Shown: positions 6,891 to 14,445, counted from the first letter of the stretch. The stretch: DNA of 15,199 nucleotides from Bacteroidia bacterium (GCA_025996865.1 BNTV01000111.1:1-15199); one strand, 5' to 3'. Made by a program: numbers and translations. Notes: generated by a model not told the origin, from the sequence alone.

Positions 6891-7997
6891 ATGAAGTTTT
6901 TAAAAAAGTTTTTTCAAGTTTTCATTCATATCTTGAATGCTTTAGCATTGACAGCTTTGTTAATGGCTGCTTTTTCTGATTTCATTTCTCCGTTTAGAAC
7001 TGTATTTTTTTCCTATTTAGGTTTGTTTTTTCCTTTTATTTTTCTTCTGAATCTTGTTTTATTTTTTGTTTGGCTGTTTACAAAACAATGGAAATTAGCG
7101 GGTTTGGATTTTCTGGTTTTCCTTATTTGCATCAGTTCCATTTATACTTATTTTCCTGTTCACCGGAAAACAAAAGATATTCCCCAAGATTGCATTAAGA
7201 TTCTGACTTACAATGTTATGCGTTTTGGACAGCCGGATAGAAAATCGAAGAAAGAATCTGACAAAATCCTTCAATATATTCGCGATAATGATGCCGATAT
7301 AGTTTGTATTCAGGAATACGGAGTTTCTAAAAGCGACCGTAAAATGCTAACGGAGAATGATGTATCTGTTTCCTTAGGTAAATATCCCTATCATAGTATC
7401 GAAAAATTAAAATTCCCTTATGTCAGTGAAATTTTCGGAGTAGCTATTTTTTCTAAATTTCCTATTTTATCGGTGAAGAAAGTACCTTATGAAAGTGAAT
7501 ACAACGGCTCTATTGTTTGCGAATTGAATGTCAAGGGGAAAAAGGTTACGCTTATCAATAATCATTTGGAATCCAACAAATTATCGCAGGAAGAAAGGGA
7601 TAATTATTACCGGATGACTCAGGATATGGATTCCCGTTCATTAGATGTTTTCACCCAAATGATGACGAAACGGCTGACCCCTGCTTACCGGTTCAGGGCG
7701 CTTCAGGCACAAGCAATTTCTAAAATAATTGCGGAAAATAAAAATCCATACATCATTGTCTGTGGGGATTTTAACGATACTCCGATTTCATACGCACGTC
7801 ATAAAATCAAGGGAAAGCTCCACGATGCTTTTGTAGATAGCGGTTGCGGCTTGGGGATTACTTACAACCGGTATCGTTTTTTGTTCCGCATTGACTATAT
7901 TTTGCATAGCAGCAACATCAAATCGTATAATTGTACTGTGGGGAAACTTCGTAATTCCGATCATTTTCCGGTTTGGTGTTATTTGCAGCTGAAATAG
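6891..7997 (+). CDS. Membrane-anchored endonuclease/exonuclease/phosphatase (EEP) family protein
   Basis: The 368-residue protein starts with three hydrophobic helices (about 11-29, 38-63, 68-88) followed by an EEP domain. Visible motifs are ILTYNV (N108), IVCIQE (E142, metal ligand), NNHLES, IVCGDFNDT (catalytic Asp and Asn), RIDYI and SDHFPVW (D357, H358). This is the metal-dependent phosphodiesterase superfamily that includes DNase I, exonuclease III and inositol-phosphatases; the substrate cannot be told from sequence. The catalytic domain probably sits on one face of the inner membrane. The stop codon is composite: TA comes from the gene and the final G is the first base of the inserted element at 7997. 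Confidence 0.9.
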   Translation: MKFLKKFFQVFIHILNALALTALLMAAFSDFISPFRTVFFSYLGLFFPFIFLLNLVLFFVWLFTKQWKLAGLDFLVFLICISSIYTYFPVHRKTKDIPQDCIKILTYNVMRFGQPDRKSKKESDKILQYIRDNDADIVCIQEYGVSKSDRKMLTENDVSVSLGKYPYHSIEKLKFPYVSEIFGVAIFSKFPILSVKKVPYESEYNGSIVCELNVKGKKVTLINNHLESNKLSQEERDNYYRMTQDMDSRSLDVFTQMMTKRLTPAYRFRALQAQAISKIIAENKNPYIIVCGDFNDTPISYARHKIKGKLHDAFVDSGCGLGITYNRYRFLFRIDYILHSSNIKSYNCTVGKLRNSDHFPVWCYLQLK

Positions 7998-8254
7998 GGT
8001 GTACGACAAATTTCCCAATTAGTGTTTAACGATTATCAGGAGATGTCTCCACTCGCTGCGCTCGGTCGACATGACGAGGCTGCAAAAGGGGAAAGTAGGG
8101 GGAAGAAACGGCGGCGAAGCCGCCGTTTCTTCCCCCTACATCCACACCTCAACGTTTTACCGTCATGTCGACTAAGCCGACGAGGAACGAGGAGGCGCAT
8201 GGAGACATCTACCGATAATCGTTAAACACTAATTGGGAAATTTGTCGTACACCC
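7997..8254. mobile_element. MITE-like non-autonomous palindromic element (copy 2, intact)
   Basis: The element is 258 bp with 41-bp perfect terminal inverted repeats (7997-8037 and 8214-8254; ends GGGTGTACGACAAA and its complement). Inner arms carry AGATGTCTCCA...GTCGACATGACG in inverted orientation (about 8040-8076 and 8161-8210), though the right arm is longer and diverged. The centre is a 21-bp perfect hairpin. There is no transposase frame. The flanking 8-bp duplication shows it moved by transposition, presumably with a transposase supplied in trans. Families known to make 8-bp duplications include IS1595, ISL3, IS66 and ISAs1; I cannot choose among them from the ends. A related, eroded copy lies at about 297-517. 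Confidence 0.92.
8095..8139. repeat. Perfect 21-bp hairpin at core of element copy 2
   Basis: Arms 8095-8115 and 8119-8139 are fully complementary around GAA (8116-8118). Only the central GGCGGCGAAGCCGCC is shared with the hairpin of copy 1; the rest of the stem differs yet remains perfectly paired. Confidence 0.9.
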
Positions 8255-8266
8255 CTGAAATAAGTA

Positions 8267-8297
8267 TTTGTATATTTTAATTTTTTTTCTACTTTTG
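8267..8297 (+). promoter_or_regulatory. Consensus promoter for the small ORF pair
   Basis: TTTG (8267-8270), a 19-base spacer and TACTTTTG (8290-8297) match the Bacteroidetes -33/-7 consensus at every defined position. The predicted start near 8304 is about 27 bases ahead of the ATG at 8331. The promoter lies five bases outside the element's target duplication, so the insertion left it intact. Confidence 0.75.
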
Positions 8298-8330
8298 CAT
8301 CGTAAGTATAAATCAATAAAATAAAAACCT

Positions 8331-8492
8331 ATGGCAAGACCTATTAAAGACACACCATTGTTGTCTAAAAAAGAGTGGGAACGCTTGGAATATGAAATGG
8401 CACACATAAAACCTATTTCAAAAGAAAAACGTGAAGAGCAAAGAAAAGCGTATGAATGGTCAAAAAGTATAGCAACGTTTCCTATGTTATGA
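8331..8492 (+). CDS. Small charged protein, antitoxin-like, unknown function
   Basis: The 53-residue product begins MARPIKDTPLLSKKEWERLE and is very rich in Lys, Arg and Glu, apparently all-helical with no membrane segment. A perfect promoter 34-64 bases upstream and a start codon well placed for it argue for a real gene. Small Bacteroidetes proteins opening MARPIK..P are, from general memory, often the first gene of two-gene toxin-antitoxin-like units; I cannot verify homology here. The stop overlaps the start of the next small ORF (ATGA), which suggests translational coupling. It stands between the EEP operon and the convergent xseA. Confidence 0.65.
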   Translation: MARPIKDTPLLSKKEWERLEYEMAHIKPISKEKREEQRKAYEWSKSIATFPML

Positions 8493-8605
8493 ATTTGCAG
8501 AAATTGATAATTCAGGAGAACTTGAAATTGGCTCGTTTGGACGAAACAAACCAAGATCAAGACGACATTACAAGAGCAATGTATTTCGATTTGAAATCAA
8601 TCTGA
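8489..8605 (+). CDS. Very small ORF overlapping upstream ORF, possibly truncated
   Basis: This 38-residue frame starts in an ATGA overlap with the preceding ORF and ends nine bases inside the convergent xseA. Its product, opening MNLQKLIIQENLKLARLDET and ending AMYFDLKSI, is amphipathic and unlike any family I can name. It may be the second partner of a coupled pair, a 3'-truncated remnant, or the visible part of a frameshifted gene: the overlapping frame from 8488 also stays open and reads YEFAEIDNSGELEIGSFGRN. The data do not decide between these. Confidence 0.4.
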   Translation: MNLQKLIIQENLKLARLDETNQDQDDITRAMYFDLKSI

Positions 8606-9841
8606 ATCCAACAAGCGAACAACAGTCCCGGCAATTTTCCCTTCTGCCAGAATCGTTTCAATCGCATCCCCTTCTTGCAATTCCTTGACCGATTTGACGG
8701 CTTTCCCATTCTTCAAAGTAATCGAATAACCTTTATCCAAAATATATTTCGGCGACGACAGCCTGAAAAAGGATTCTTTTTCTTTCAATTGAGAATGTTG
8801 AGCGGCTAATATCCGGCGAACAAGATTTTGCATTTGCAACCGGTAAATTTCTAATTTCGATTTTTTATTTTCAATCAACGTATTGGCTAATAAAGGCAGA
8901 CGGGATGTCAATGTACGCAGGTTCATACCGGTTATTTTCAAAAAGGATTGCGCCGATTCAATTATTTTCGAGCGGCAATCAAATAATCCGGTAGCCGTTT
9001 CTTCTACGCAACCAATCAGGAAATCTGCGACGGCGGTAGGCGTTTTGGCTCTGTGATTGGCAACAAAATCCAAAACCGTATCATCCCGTTCGTGTCCGAT
9101 TCCGGTAATAACCGGCAACGGAAACTGCGCACAATTAGTCGCTAATAAATAGGAGTCGAACGAAGCCAAATCGGAAGTGGATCCGCCACCGCGGATGATG
9201 ACTACAACGTCAAATAAATCCCTGTATTCGAATATTTTATCTAAAGCCGAAATAATGGACGTTTCGGTTTGCTCTCCCTGCATCAATGCCGGAAAAAGCT
9301 TGGGATAGAAAACATATCCGAAACGATTATTGGTCAGGTGATTCATAAAATCTTCATAACCGGCGGCTGTTGAAGAAGAAATAACCGCTATCCGTTGGGG
9401 TAACGGTGGAATTTCCAAGTCCTTGTTCAGAGTCAAAACACCTTCTTCTTCCAAGCGGCGAAGGATTTTCTGCCGTTCGGATTGTAAATCACCCAAAGTA
9501 TAAGCAGGATCAATATCATAGACCGTCAATCCGTAACCATAGACCGGATGAATATCGACCGAAACCTTGACTAATACTTTCAATCCGGAATCGAACCGGC
9601 GGCCGGCAAGCTGTTCAAAATGGGGTTGCAGCATTTCAAAAATATTCGACCAAATGTAGCCTTTGGCTTTGGCAACGATTGCATTCGTATTCGGATTTTT
9701 TTCTATAAACTCCAAGTAGCAGTGACGGTTGTTCACGCGTACATCCGAAGTTTCGGCCGTTACCCAATACGTTTCGGGGAAAGCGTTTTTTACTTCCAAA
9801 GAGAGATGATTGTTAAGCTGGGAAAGGCTAAGGGATTCCAT
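8597..9841 (-). CDS. xseA: Exodeoxyribonuclease VII large subunit
   Basis: The 414-residue product has an N-terminal OB-fold (about 1-105, LSQLNNHLS...YWVTAETSDVR) and the XseA core with RIAVISSSTAAGYEDF, IIRGGGSTSDLASFD and PVITGIGHERDDTVLDFVA, followed by a helical C-terminal region. XseA with XseB forms the bidirectional single-strand-specific exonuclease VII in the cytoplasm, trimming DNA ends to oligonucleotides. The length fits the family. It starts four bases after the subtilase gene, so the two are co-transcribed. The small subunit gene xseB, often next to xseA, is not found downstream; instead the 3' end overlaps a convergent small ORF by nine bases. Confidence 0.96.
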   Translation of the reverse strand: MESLSLSQLNNHLSLEVKNAFPETYWVTAETSDVRVNNRHCYLEFIEKNPNTNAIVAKAKGYIWSNIFEMLQPHFEQLAGRRFDSGLKVLVKVSVDIHPVYGYGLTVYDIDPAYTLGDLQSERQKILRRLEEEGVLTLNKDLEIPPLPQRIAVISSSTAAGYEDFMNHLTNNRFGYVFYPKLFPALMQGEQTETSIISALDKIFEYRDLFDVVVIIRGGGSTSDLASFDSYLLATNCAQFPLPVITGIGHERDDTVLDFVANHRAKTPTAVADFLIGCVEETATGLFDCRSKIIESAQSFLKITGMNLRTLTSRLPLLANTLIENKKSKLEIYRLQMQNLVRRILAAQHSQLKEKESFFRLSSPKYILDKGYSITLKNGKAVKSVKELQEGDAIETILAEGKIAGTVVRLLDSD

Positions 9842-9845
9842 CGGT

Positions 9846-11465
9846 TTATAATTTTATAAATTTCCGGACGTAAGCCGGTTTGTCGCCCATTTGCAGGTGA
9901 GCGATATAAACTCCTTTGGATAAACCGGATATGTCAATAGAGGAGGATACATTCGAAACGGACAACAATTTGATTCCCATGCCGGAATAAATATTCAAAA
10001 TGAGTTTCGAATGATTTTGCGGATGGTTGAAATTCAGGTATAAACGATTTTCTCGAGGATTGATGGAAAAATAAACCGTGTTTTCCGTTCCGGCCGGCTT
10101 CAAACCGGTTTTGCTTTGTGTATAAGCTTTGTAAACGTCGGCAATTCCGTATCCCATCAACGAATCCGGATGAGAGAAAGCATTTGCGGTTTTCCGAAGC
10201 AATTCGATCATTTCAAAACTTGTAAGTTCGGGTAATGCCTGCCAAAGACAGGCGCCCAATCCTGCCAAAATCGGTGTAGCATAAGAAGTTCCATTGCCAT
10301 GAACAATTTGTCCGTTGCTTCCGACTATCGCTACGGCTGTACCCATTGCCATCAAATCGGGCTTTATTCGTCCATCGGCGGTAAATCCTCCGGACGAAAA
10401 ACCGGAACGCACGGAGTCCTGTTTTATTGCTCCGATAGTCAGCATATTCAAAGCATCACCGGGAAACATGATTTTTTCCCATTTTTCATTATTTCCTTCA
10501 TTTCCTGCGGAATTAAACAAAAGTATTCCGCGAGACGCTGCCAAACCGGCCGCAACGCTTATCGGGACAGATTTTCCATCCAATTGATTATGAATATGAT
10601 TCATAGAATCATATTCGAAATAGGCGTAACCTAAAGAAGATGTGACGACATCAACGCCAATGCTGTCGGCATATTCCAAAGCGGCAACCCAGTAGTCTTC
10701 TTCAACAGGATATTCCTCATCGCCAATTTCGGTTTTCAACAAGTAATAATCTGCTTCTGGAGCTGTACCAATCATTTCTCCCGGTTTATCGGAAAGCATA
10801 CAGGAAAGTACCTTCGTTCCGTGATCAATTCCTCCACGTAAAGGATCATCCGTTTCGTGGTTGAAATTTTTTACGCTTTTAACTTTTTGAAAATCAAAGT
10901 AATCAATGAAATCGACATTAATAAATCCTCCATCAATAACGGCAATGGTCATTCCCCGGCCCCGAAAACCGGCATCATGCAGTAAATATCCGTTATTCAG
11001 ACTGATTTGAGTAAATCCTACGCCATAGCTATTGATATTATTTTTAAGCGTATTTTGCATCACATCGTCTTCGTCTTGAGATGCAATTTGTTTTGATAAT
11101 GAGCCTTTCCAAACGCAATATAAAGTATCTACAAAAGGTAAATTCTGAAGTGTGGGAATAAGCGATGAATCCGGAATATGAACCACCACTGTTTTCACCC
11201 ATTTGCTGAAAGTACGAATTTCCGCCCCTGTATTTGCAATTGCTTGAAGGTAAGACGAATTGATTGGCAAGTCAATGCTGTCCACCGTGAATCCTTGTCT
11301 CGCTCGCCGCTGTACGGATTTGTCGGAAAGGAACATTTCCGGTTGTTCCGTGGAGAAAGGCGGATTTCCTTTGTCTTTCAGTATCAGGCGGTACATAAAA
11401 GTTTCCTGGGAATAACCGGGGAAAACGACGCAGAAAAACAGGAGAATGAATATCGTTTGTTTCAT
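9846..11465 (-). CDS. Secreted subtilisin-like (S8) protease with type IX sorting domain
   Basis: The 539-residue protein has a signal peptide (1-19, FPGYS-QE), an N-terminal propeptide-like region (20-150), a peptidase S8 domain with the triad D178 (VIDGG), H215 (DHGTK) and S394 (GTSYATP) and the oxyanion Asn in NSAGNEGN, and a C-terminal domain of about 75 residues ending KGVYIAHLQMGD...YVRKFIKL. That ending is a type A Por/T9SS sorting domain, so the protease should cross the outer membrane by the type IX system and be attached to the surface or released. It lies 80 bases after pckA and directly precedes xseA; no consensus promoter is seen in the 80-base gap. Confidence 0.92.
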   Translation of the reverse strand: MKQTIFILLFFCVVFPGYSQETFMYRLILKDKGNPPFSTEQPEMFLSDKSVQRRARQGFTVDSIDLPINSSYLQAIANTGAEIRTFSKWVKTVVVHIPDSSLIPTLQNLPFVDTLYCVWKGSLSKQIASQDEDDVMQNTLKNNINSYGVGFTQISLNNGYLLHDAGFRGRGMTIAVIDGGFINVDFIDYFDFQKVKSVKNFNHETDDPLRGGIDHGTKVLSCMLSDKPGEMIGTAPEADYYLLKTEIGDEEYPVEEDYWVAALEYADSIGVDVVTSSLGYAYFEYDSMNHIHNQLDGKSVPISVAAGLAASRGILLFNSAGNEGNNEKWEKIMFPGDALNMLTIGAIKQDSVRSGFSSGGFTADGRIKPDLMAMGTAVAIVGSNGQIVHGNGTSYATPILAGLGACLWQALPELTSFEMIELLRKTANAFSHPDSLMGYGIADVYKAYTQSKTGLKPAGTENTVYFSINPRENRLYLNFNHPQNHSKLILNIYSGMGIKLLSVSNVSSSIDISGLSKGVYIAHLQMGDKPAYVRKFIKL

Positions 11466-11488
11466 GCGGGTTTCATGTGTATATAATT

Positions 11489-11517
11489 GGAATGAGGCTG
11501 TTGGCCAACCCCATTCC
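11489..11517 (-). terminator. Hairpin between pckA and the protease gene, weak terminator candidate
   Basis: GGAATG (11489-11494) pairs with CATTCC (11512-11517), extended by GG/CC after one mismatch, with a 11-base loop. It lies 29 bases past the pckA stop. The following minus-strand sequence AATTATAT is only weakly T-rich, so it may attenuate instead of fully ending pckA transcription. Confidence 0.35.
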
Positions 11518-11545
11518 CTAATACTTAAAGGTGTAGTCCTTATGC

Positions 11546-13153
11546 TCAGAGCTTAGGCCCTGCAGCCACTAAAGATTTACCTGTATCATTTCCGGTGAAT
11601 TTCACAAAGTTTTTGATGAAACGACCGGCCAAATCATGGGCTTTTTCCGTCCACTGTGCAGCATCGGCATAAGTGTCGCGCGGATCCAGGATTTTCGGAT
11701 CAACGCCCGGCAATTCGGTAGGCACTTCAAAATCGAAGAACGGGATTTTCTTCGTCGGAGCTTTATCGATCGAACCATCGAGGATGGCGTCGATGATACC
11801 GCGTGTATCTTTGATAGAGATACGTTTGCCGCTACCATTCCAACCGGTATTTACCAAGTAAGCTTTCGCTCCCGATTGCTGCATTCTTTTTACCAATTCT
11901 TCGCCGTATTTGGTTGGATGCAACGACAAGAAAGCCGCGCCGAAGCAAGCCGAGAAAGTTGGAGTCGGTTCGGTAATACCCCGTTCCGTACCGGCCAATT
12001 TTGCGGTGAATCCCGACAGGAAGTAATATTGCGTTTGTTCCGGCGTCAGGATGGAAACAGGAGGTAACACACCAAAAGCATCGGCAGAGAGGAAGATCAC
12101 CTTTTCGGCGGGACCTGCTTTTGAAACCGGTTTTACAATATTGTTGATGAAATAAATCGGATAAGAAACGCGGGTGTTTTCGGTTACCGATTTGTCGTTG
12201 AAATCAATTTTACCGTTGGCGTCAACCGTTACGTTTTCCAGCAAAGCGTCGCGTTTGATAGCGTTGTAAATATCGGGTTCGGCTTCTTTGCTGAGGTTGA
12301 TAACTTTTGCGTAGCAACCGCCTTCGAAGTTGAATACGCCTTCGTTGTCCCATCCGTGTTCGTCGTCGCCGATGAGTAAACGTTTCGGATCGGTCGAAAG
12401 GGTGGTTTTGCCGGTTCCCGACAAACCGAAGAAAATAGCGGTGTTTTCACCCTTCAAATCGGTATTGGCCGAGCAGTGCATCGAAGCAATTCCTTGCAAC
12501 GGAAGCAAATAGTTCATGTAGGAGAACATGCCTTTTTTCATTTCACCACCGTACCAGGTATTGAGGATGATTTGAATTTTTTCGGTCAAGTTGAATACAA
12601 CTGCGGTTTCGGAGTTCAATCCGAGTTCCTTGAAGTTTTCCACTTTTGCTTTGGAAGCGTTCATGACTACGAAATCGGGTTCACCGTAATTGGCCAATTC
12701 TTCTTCCGTAGGACGGATAAACATATTCTTTACGAAATGCGCTTGCCAAGCCACTTCCACGATGAAACGGATTTTCAGGCGGGTATTTTCGTTTGCACCG
12801 CAGAAAGTGTCCACTACATACAGTTTTTTGTCCGAAAGTTGGTCGGTAGCGAGCGCTTTCAAGGCTTTCCACGCATTTTCCGTAATGGGTTTGTTGTCGT
12901 TTTTATACTCTTCGGAAGTCCACCAAACCGTATCGCGAGTGGTATCGTCCATCACAAAAAATTTGTCTTTAGGTGAGCGTCCAGTGTAAACGCCTGTCAT
13001 TACATTGATTGCACCAAGGTCGGTTACTTGTCCTTTTTCGAATCCTTCGTTTTTAGGATCTATTTCCGCTTGATAAAGTTCGTCATACGATGGATTATAA
13101 ACGATGGAACCCACGTTTGTAATACCATACTTACTTAAATCCAATTTTGCCAT
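11546..13153 (-). CDS. pckA: Phosphoenolpyruvate carboxykinase (ATP)
   Basis: The 535-residue enzyme converts oxaloacetate and ATP to phosphoenolpyruvate, CO2 and ADP; in Bacteroidetes fermenters the reverse, CO2-fixing direction toward succinate is common. The sequence shows the kinase-1a P-loop GLSGTGKTT (243-251, lysine 249), the kinase-2/metal segment IGDDEHGW, the RxxYPxxF-like RVSYPIYF motif and [11 protein letters not shown]. The [13 protein letters not shown] stretch near the N terminus is the substrate-binding region of the ATP-dependent class. Full family length and a promoter 55 bases upstream support the start at 13153. Confidence 0.98.
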   Translation of the reverse strand: MAKLDLSKYGITNVGSIVYNPSYDELYQAEIDPKNEGFEKGQVTDLGAINVMTGVYTGRSPKDKFFVMDDTTRDTVWWTSEEYKNDNKPITENAWKALKALATDQLSDKKLYVVDTFCGANENTRLKIRFIVEVAWQAHFVKNMFIRPTEEELANYGEPDFVVMNASKAKVENFKELGLNSETAVVFNLTEKIQIILNTWYGGEMKKGMFSYMNYLLPLQGIASMHCSANTDLKGENTAIFFGLSGTGKTTLSTDPKRLLIGDDEHGWDNEGVFNFEGGCYAKVINLSKEAEPDIYNAIKRDALLENVTVDANGKIDFNDKSVTENTRVSYPIYFINNIVKPVSKAGPAEKVIFLSADAFGVLPPVSILTPEQTQYYFLSGFTAKLAGTERGITEPTPTFSACFGAAFLSLHPTKYGEELVKRMQQSGAKAYLVNTGWNGSGKRISIKDTRGIIDAILDGSIDKAPTKKIPFFDFEVPTELPGVDPKILDPRDTYADAAQWTEKAHDLAGRFIKNFVKFTGNDTGKSLVAAGPKL

Positions 13154-13207
13154 ACAAAATAATTTTTTAAATATTAAATCTGATAATCATTTTTGATTTT
13201 TCGCGCA

Positions 13208-13215
13208 CAAAGATA
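13208..13215 (-). promoter_or_regulatory. -7 box of the pckA promoter
   Basis: Read on the minus strand this is TATCTTTG, a full match to TAnnTTTG. At the -33 distance there is only a T-run, which is the tail of the preceding sigma-factor terminator, so the upstream element is weak. The predicted start near 13201 gives a leader of about 48 bases. Confidence 0.55.
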
Positions 13216-13230
13216 ATGAATTCTTTTGAC

Positions 13231-13264
13231 AAAAAAAAGAGGCTGTCCAAAAACAGGGCAACCT
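13231..13264 (-). terminator. Intrinsic terminator of the ECF sigma factor gene
   Basis: On the minus strand AGGTTGCCC (13264-13256) pairs with GGACAGCCT (13248-13240) with one mismatch and one G-T pair around a seven-base loop, followed directly by C and a run of eight T (13238-13231). This is a standard rho-independent terminator, 50 bases after the stop codon of the sigma factor gene and just upstream of the pckA promoter. Confidence 0.8.
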
Positions 13265-13313
13265 ACTCTCGCATTAAAGGTATTCATTGAGTTATAGTTA
13301 ATTGTCTAAAATA

Positions 13314-13817
13314 TTAAACCATCTCTTTGAGATTTTCTTGCAAAACTTTTCTCGCAAGGAAGATACGGTTTTTGACCGTTCCCAGAGGCAAGTTCAATTT
13401 TCCAGCAATTTCGTCATATTTGTATCCTGCGATAAGCATAGAAAACGGTTCTTTCATATCCTTATCCAAGTTGTTGATGGCTTTTGTTATATCCTGTACA
13501 CTCAAAGTACCTTCCGGGGTTTCGAATCCGGAATCTTGTGATATATTCAAGTGATAGAGATTTTCAGTTTTATCGACAATTGTCTGATTTGCAACCATTT
13601 TTCTATAATCGTTGATAAAAATATTGCGCATGATTGTCAAAACCCAACCTTTGAAATTGGTGTTTTCTGCAAATTTATCCTGGTTGTTTAAAGCTTTGAG
13701 GGTTGTTTCTTGCAATAAATCCTTAGCATCATCTCTGTTTGCCGTTAACTGCAGAGCAAAATGGAACATGTTGTCTTGAAGACTTAAAATTTTTTGTTGA
13801 AATTGTACTTTTGTCAT
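13314..13817 (-). CDS. ECF-type RNA polymerase sigma factor
   Basis: The 167-residue protein has region 2 (about 15-75: FHFALQLTANRDDAKDLLQE, then FKGWVLTIMRNIFINDYRK) and region 4 (about 115-160: EPFSMLIAGYKYDEIAGKLN, GTVKNRIFLARK), separated by a linker of some 35 residues. Region 1 and 3 of primary sigma factors are missing, as in ECF factors. No anti-sigma factor gene is adjacent, so how its activity is controlled is not visible. A candidate promoter -7 box lies at 13896-13903 and an intrinsic terminator follows the gene, so it appears to be monocistronic. Its targets cannot be told from the window. Confidence 0.92.
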   Translation of the reverse strand: MTKVQFQQKILSLQDNMFHFALQLTANRDDAKDLLQETTLKALNNQDKFAENTNFKGWVLTIMRNIFINDYRKMVANQTIVDKTENLYHLNISQDSGFETPEGTLSVQDITKAINNLDKDMKEPFSMLIAGYKYDEIAGKLNLPLGTVKNRIFLARKVLQENLKEMV

Positions 13818-13895
13818 AACTAATATATTTTTTATTTGTTTCTATTTTGTTTTCATAACTACTTAAATTTTAGACGTTTTTGTCTTTCGTTGATA

Positions 13896-13903
13896 CAAAT
13901 TTA
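13896..13903 (-). promoter_or_regulatory. -7 box of the ECF sigma factor promoter
   Basis: Read on the minus strand this is TAAATTTG, a full match to TAnnTTTG, about 80 bases upstream of the sigma factor ATG at 13817. No clear TTTG is seen at the -33 position, so recognition by the housekeeping sigma would rely on the -7 box, or another factor is used. Confidence 0.4.
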
Positions 13904-14002
13904 TGGCAATTCTACGACCAGAAATAATAAATAAAGGCAGGTTACGGAGGTTTAACTGAAGCTTAATAGCTTCGTAATTCATGTAATAGGTATGTAACAA
14001 AA

Positions 14003-14055
14003 TTGCAATCTATATATTACAAAATATAGTTGTTATTGTAATTTATAGATTGCAA
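14003..14055. repeat. AT-rich imperfect palindrome upstream of tRNA-Ser
   Basis: TTGCAATCTATA (14003-14014) is perfectly complementary to 14044-14055. After one T-T mismatch the helix continues with ATTACAA (14016-14022) pairing with 14036-14042, giving 19 pairs around a loop of about 13 bases. It lies about 53 bases before the tRNA -33 element and is not at the 3' end of any gene, which argues for an operator or cruciform over a terminator. Confidence 0.8.
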
Positions 14056-14108
14056 AAATCGAATTAAAGATCGTTTTGAGGAAAGAATTGCTTAAAATGA
14101 AGAAAAGT

Positions 14109-14139
14109 TTTGAAAATAGAAAAAAAAGTTGTTACTTTG
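14109..14139 (+). promoter_or_regulatory. Promoter of tRNA-Ser
   Basis: TTTG (14109-14112), a 19-base spacer and TTACTTTG (14132-14139) give seven of eight consensus positions at ideal spacing. Transcription would begin near 14146, about 11 bases before the mature tRNA 5' end. Confidence 0.65.
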
Positions 14140-14156
14140 CAGCGCTTTTCAGCAAA

Positions 14157-14241
14157 GGAGAGATGGCAGAGTGGTCGATTGCGGCGGTCTTGAAAACCGT
14201 TGAACTGAAAGGTTCCTGGGGTTCGAATCCCTATCTCTCCG
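14157..14241 (+). tRNA. tRNA-Ser (anticodon UGA)
   Basis: The 85-base gene has a seven-pair acceptor stem (GGAGAGA 14157-14163 with TCTCTCC 14234-14240) and discriminator G14241. The anticodon loop CTTGAAA (14189-14195) places TGA at 14191-14193. It has a long variable arm as in class II tRNAs, and a T loop GGTTCGAATCC. The 3' CCA is not encoded. It decodes UCN serine codons. tRNA-Ser genes are frequent integration sites for genomic islands, and gene remnants follow this one. Confidence 0.97.
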
Positions 14242-14298
14242 CAATAAACGTTGATTATCAATAAGTTACAAAATACGTACACGGAATTGTACACGAAA

Positions 14299-14322
14299 AC
14301 GTCTGAACTTTCGGGCGTTTTT
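14299..14322 (+). terminator. Putative terminator of tRNA-Ser
   Basis: ACGTCT (14299-14304) pairs with GGGCGT (14313-14318) using G-T pairs, followed by a TTTTT tract. It lies about 58 bases past the tRNA 3' end. Confidence 0.5.
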
Positions 14323-14349
14323 CTTTTCCCCCAACTCCAAGCAAAACAA

Positions 14350-14410
14350 AGCCCGACTTTCGCCGGGCTACTAACATTGTCCCCGCAAGGCGAGGTTTCG
14401 CAACAATGTT
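14350..14410. repeat. Two consecutive hairpins downstream of tRNA-Ser
   Basis: AGCCCG (14350-14355) pairs with CGGGCT (14364-14369). Next, AACATTGT (14373-14380) pairs with ACAATGTT (14403-14410) enclosing a smaller hairpin CCCCGC-AAG-GCGAGG. They occupy the gap between the tRNA terminator and the truncated gene fragment. No function is assigned. Confidence 0.55.
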
Positions 14411-14445
14411 TGACAAAGGTACAACTATTTTTTACAAAATACGCC

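Larger units (their letters stand above)
7989..8262. repeat. 8-bp target-site duplication CTGAAATA flanking the element
   Basis: CTGAAATA at 7989-7996 is repeated at 8255-8262, immediately outside the two ends of the element at 7997-8254. The pre-insertion sequence reconstructs as CAG CTG AAA TAA G, i.e. the original stop codon of the EEP gene. Confidence 0.9.
13904..14156. other. Intergenic region between divergent sigma factor and tRNA-Ser promoters
   Basis: No gene is visible. The stretch is AT-rich and holds a 53-base imperfect palindrome (14003-14055) and the tRNA promoter (14109-14139). Confidence 0.6.

Noticed and set aside
8222..8560. Minus-strand open frame of 112 codons downstream of xseA, considered as xseB or another gene
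   Set aside because: It runs antisense to the promoter-driven small ORFs and into the element's terminal repeat, and its product is an unpatterned Phe/Ser-rich sequence unlike XseB.
14251..14445. Upstream extension of the SUMF1-like frame to the ATG at 14251
   Set aside because: These codons pass through the tRNA terminator and two hairpins and encode nothing like the family; the open frame is fortuitous.
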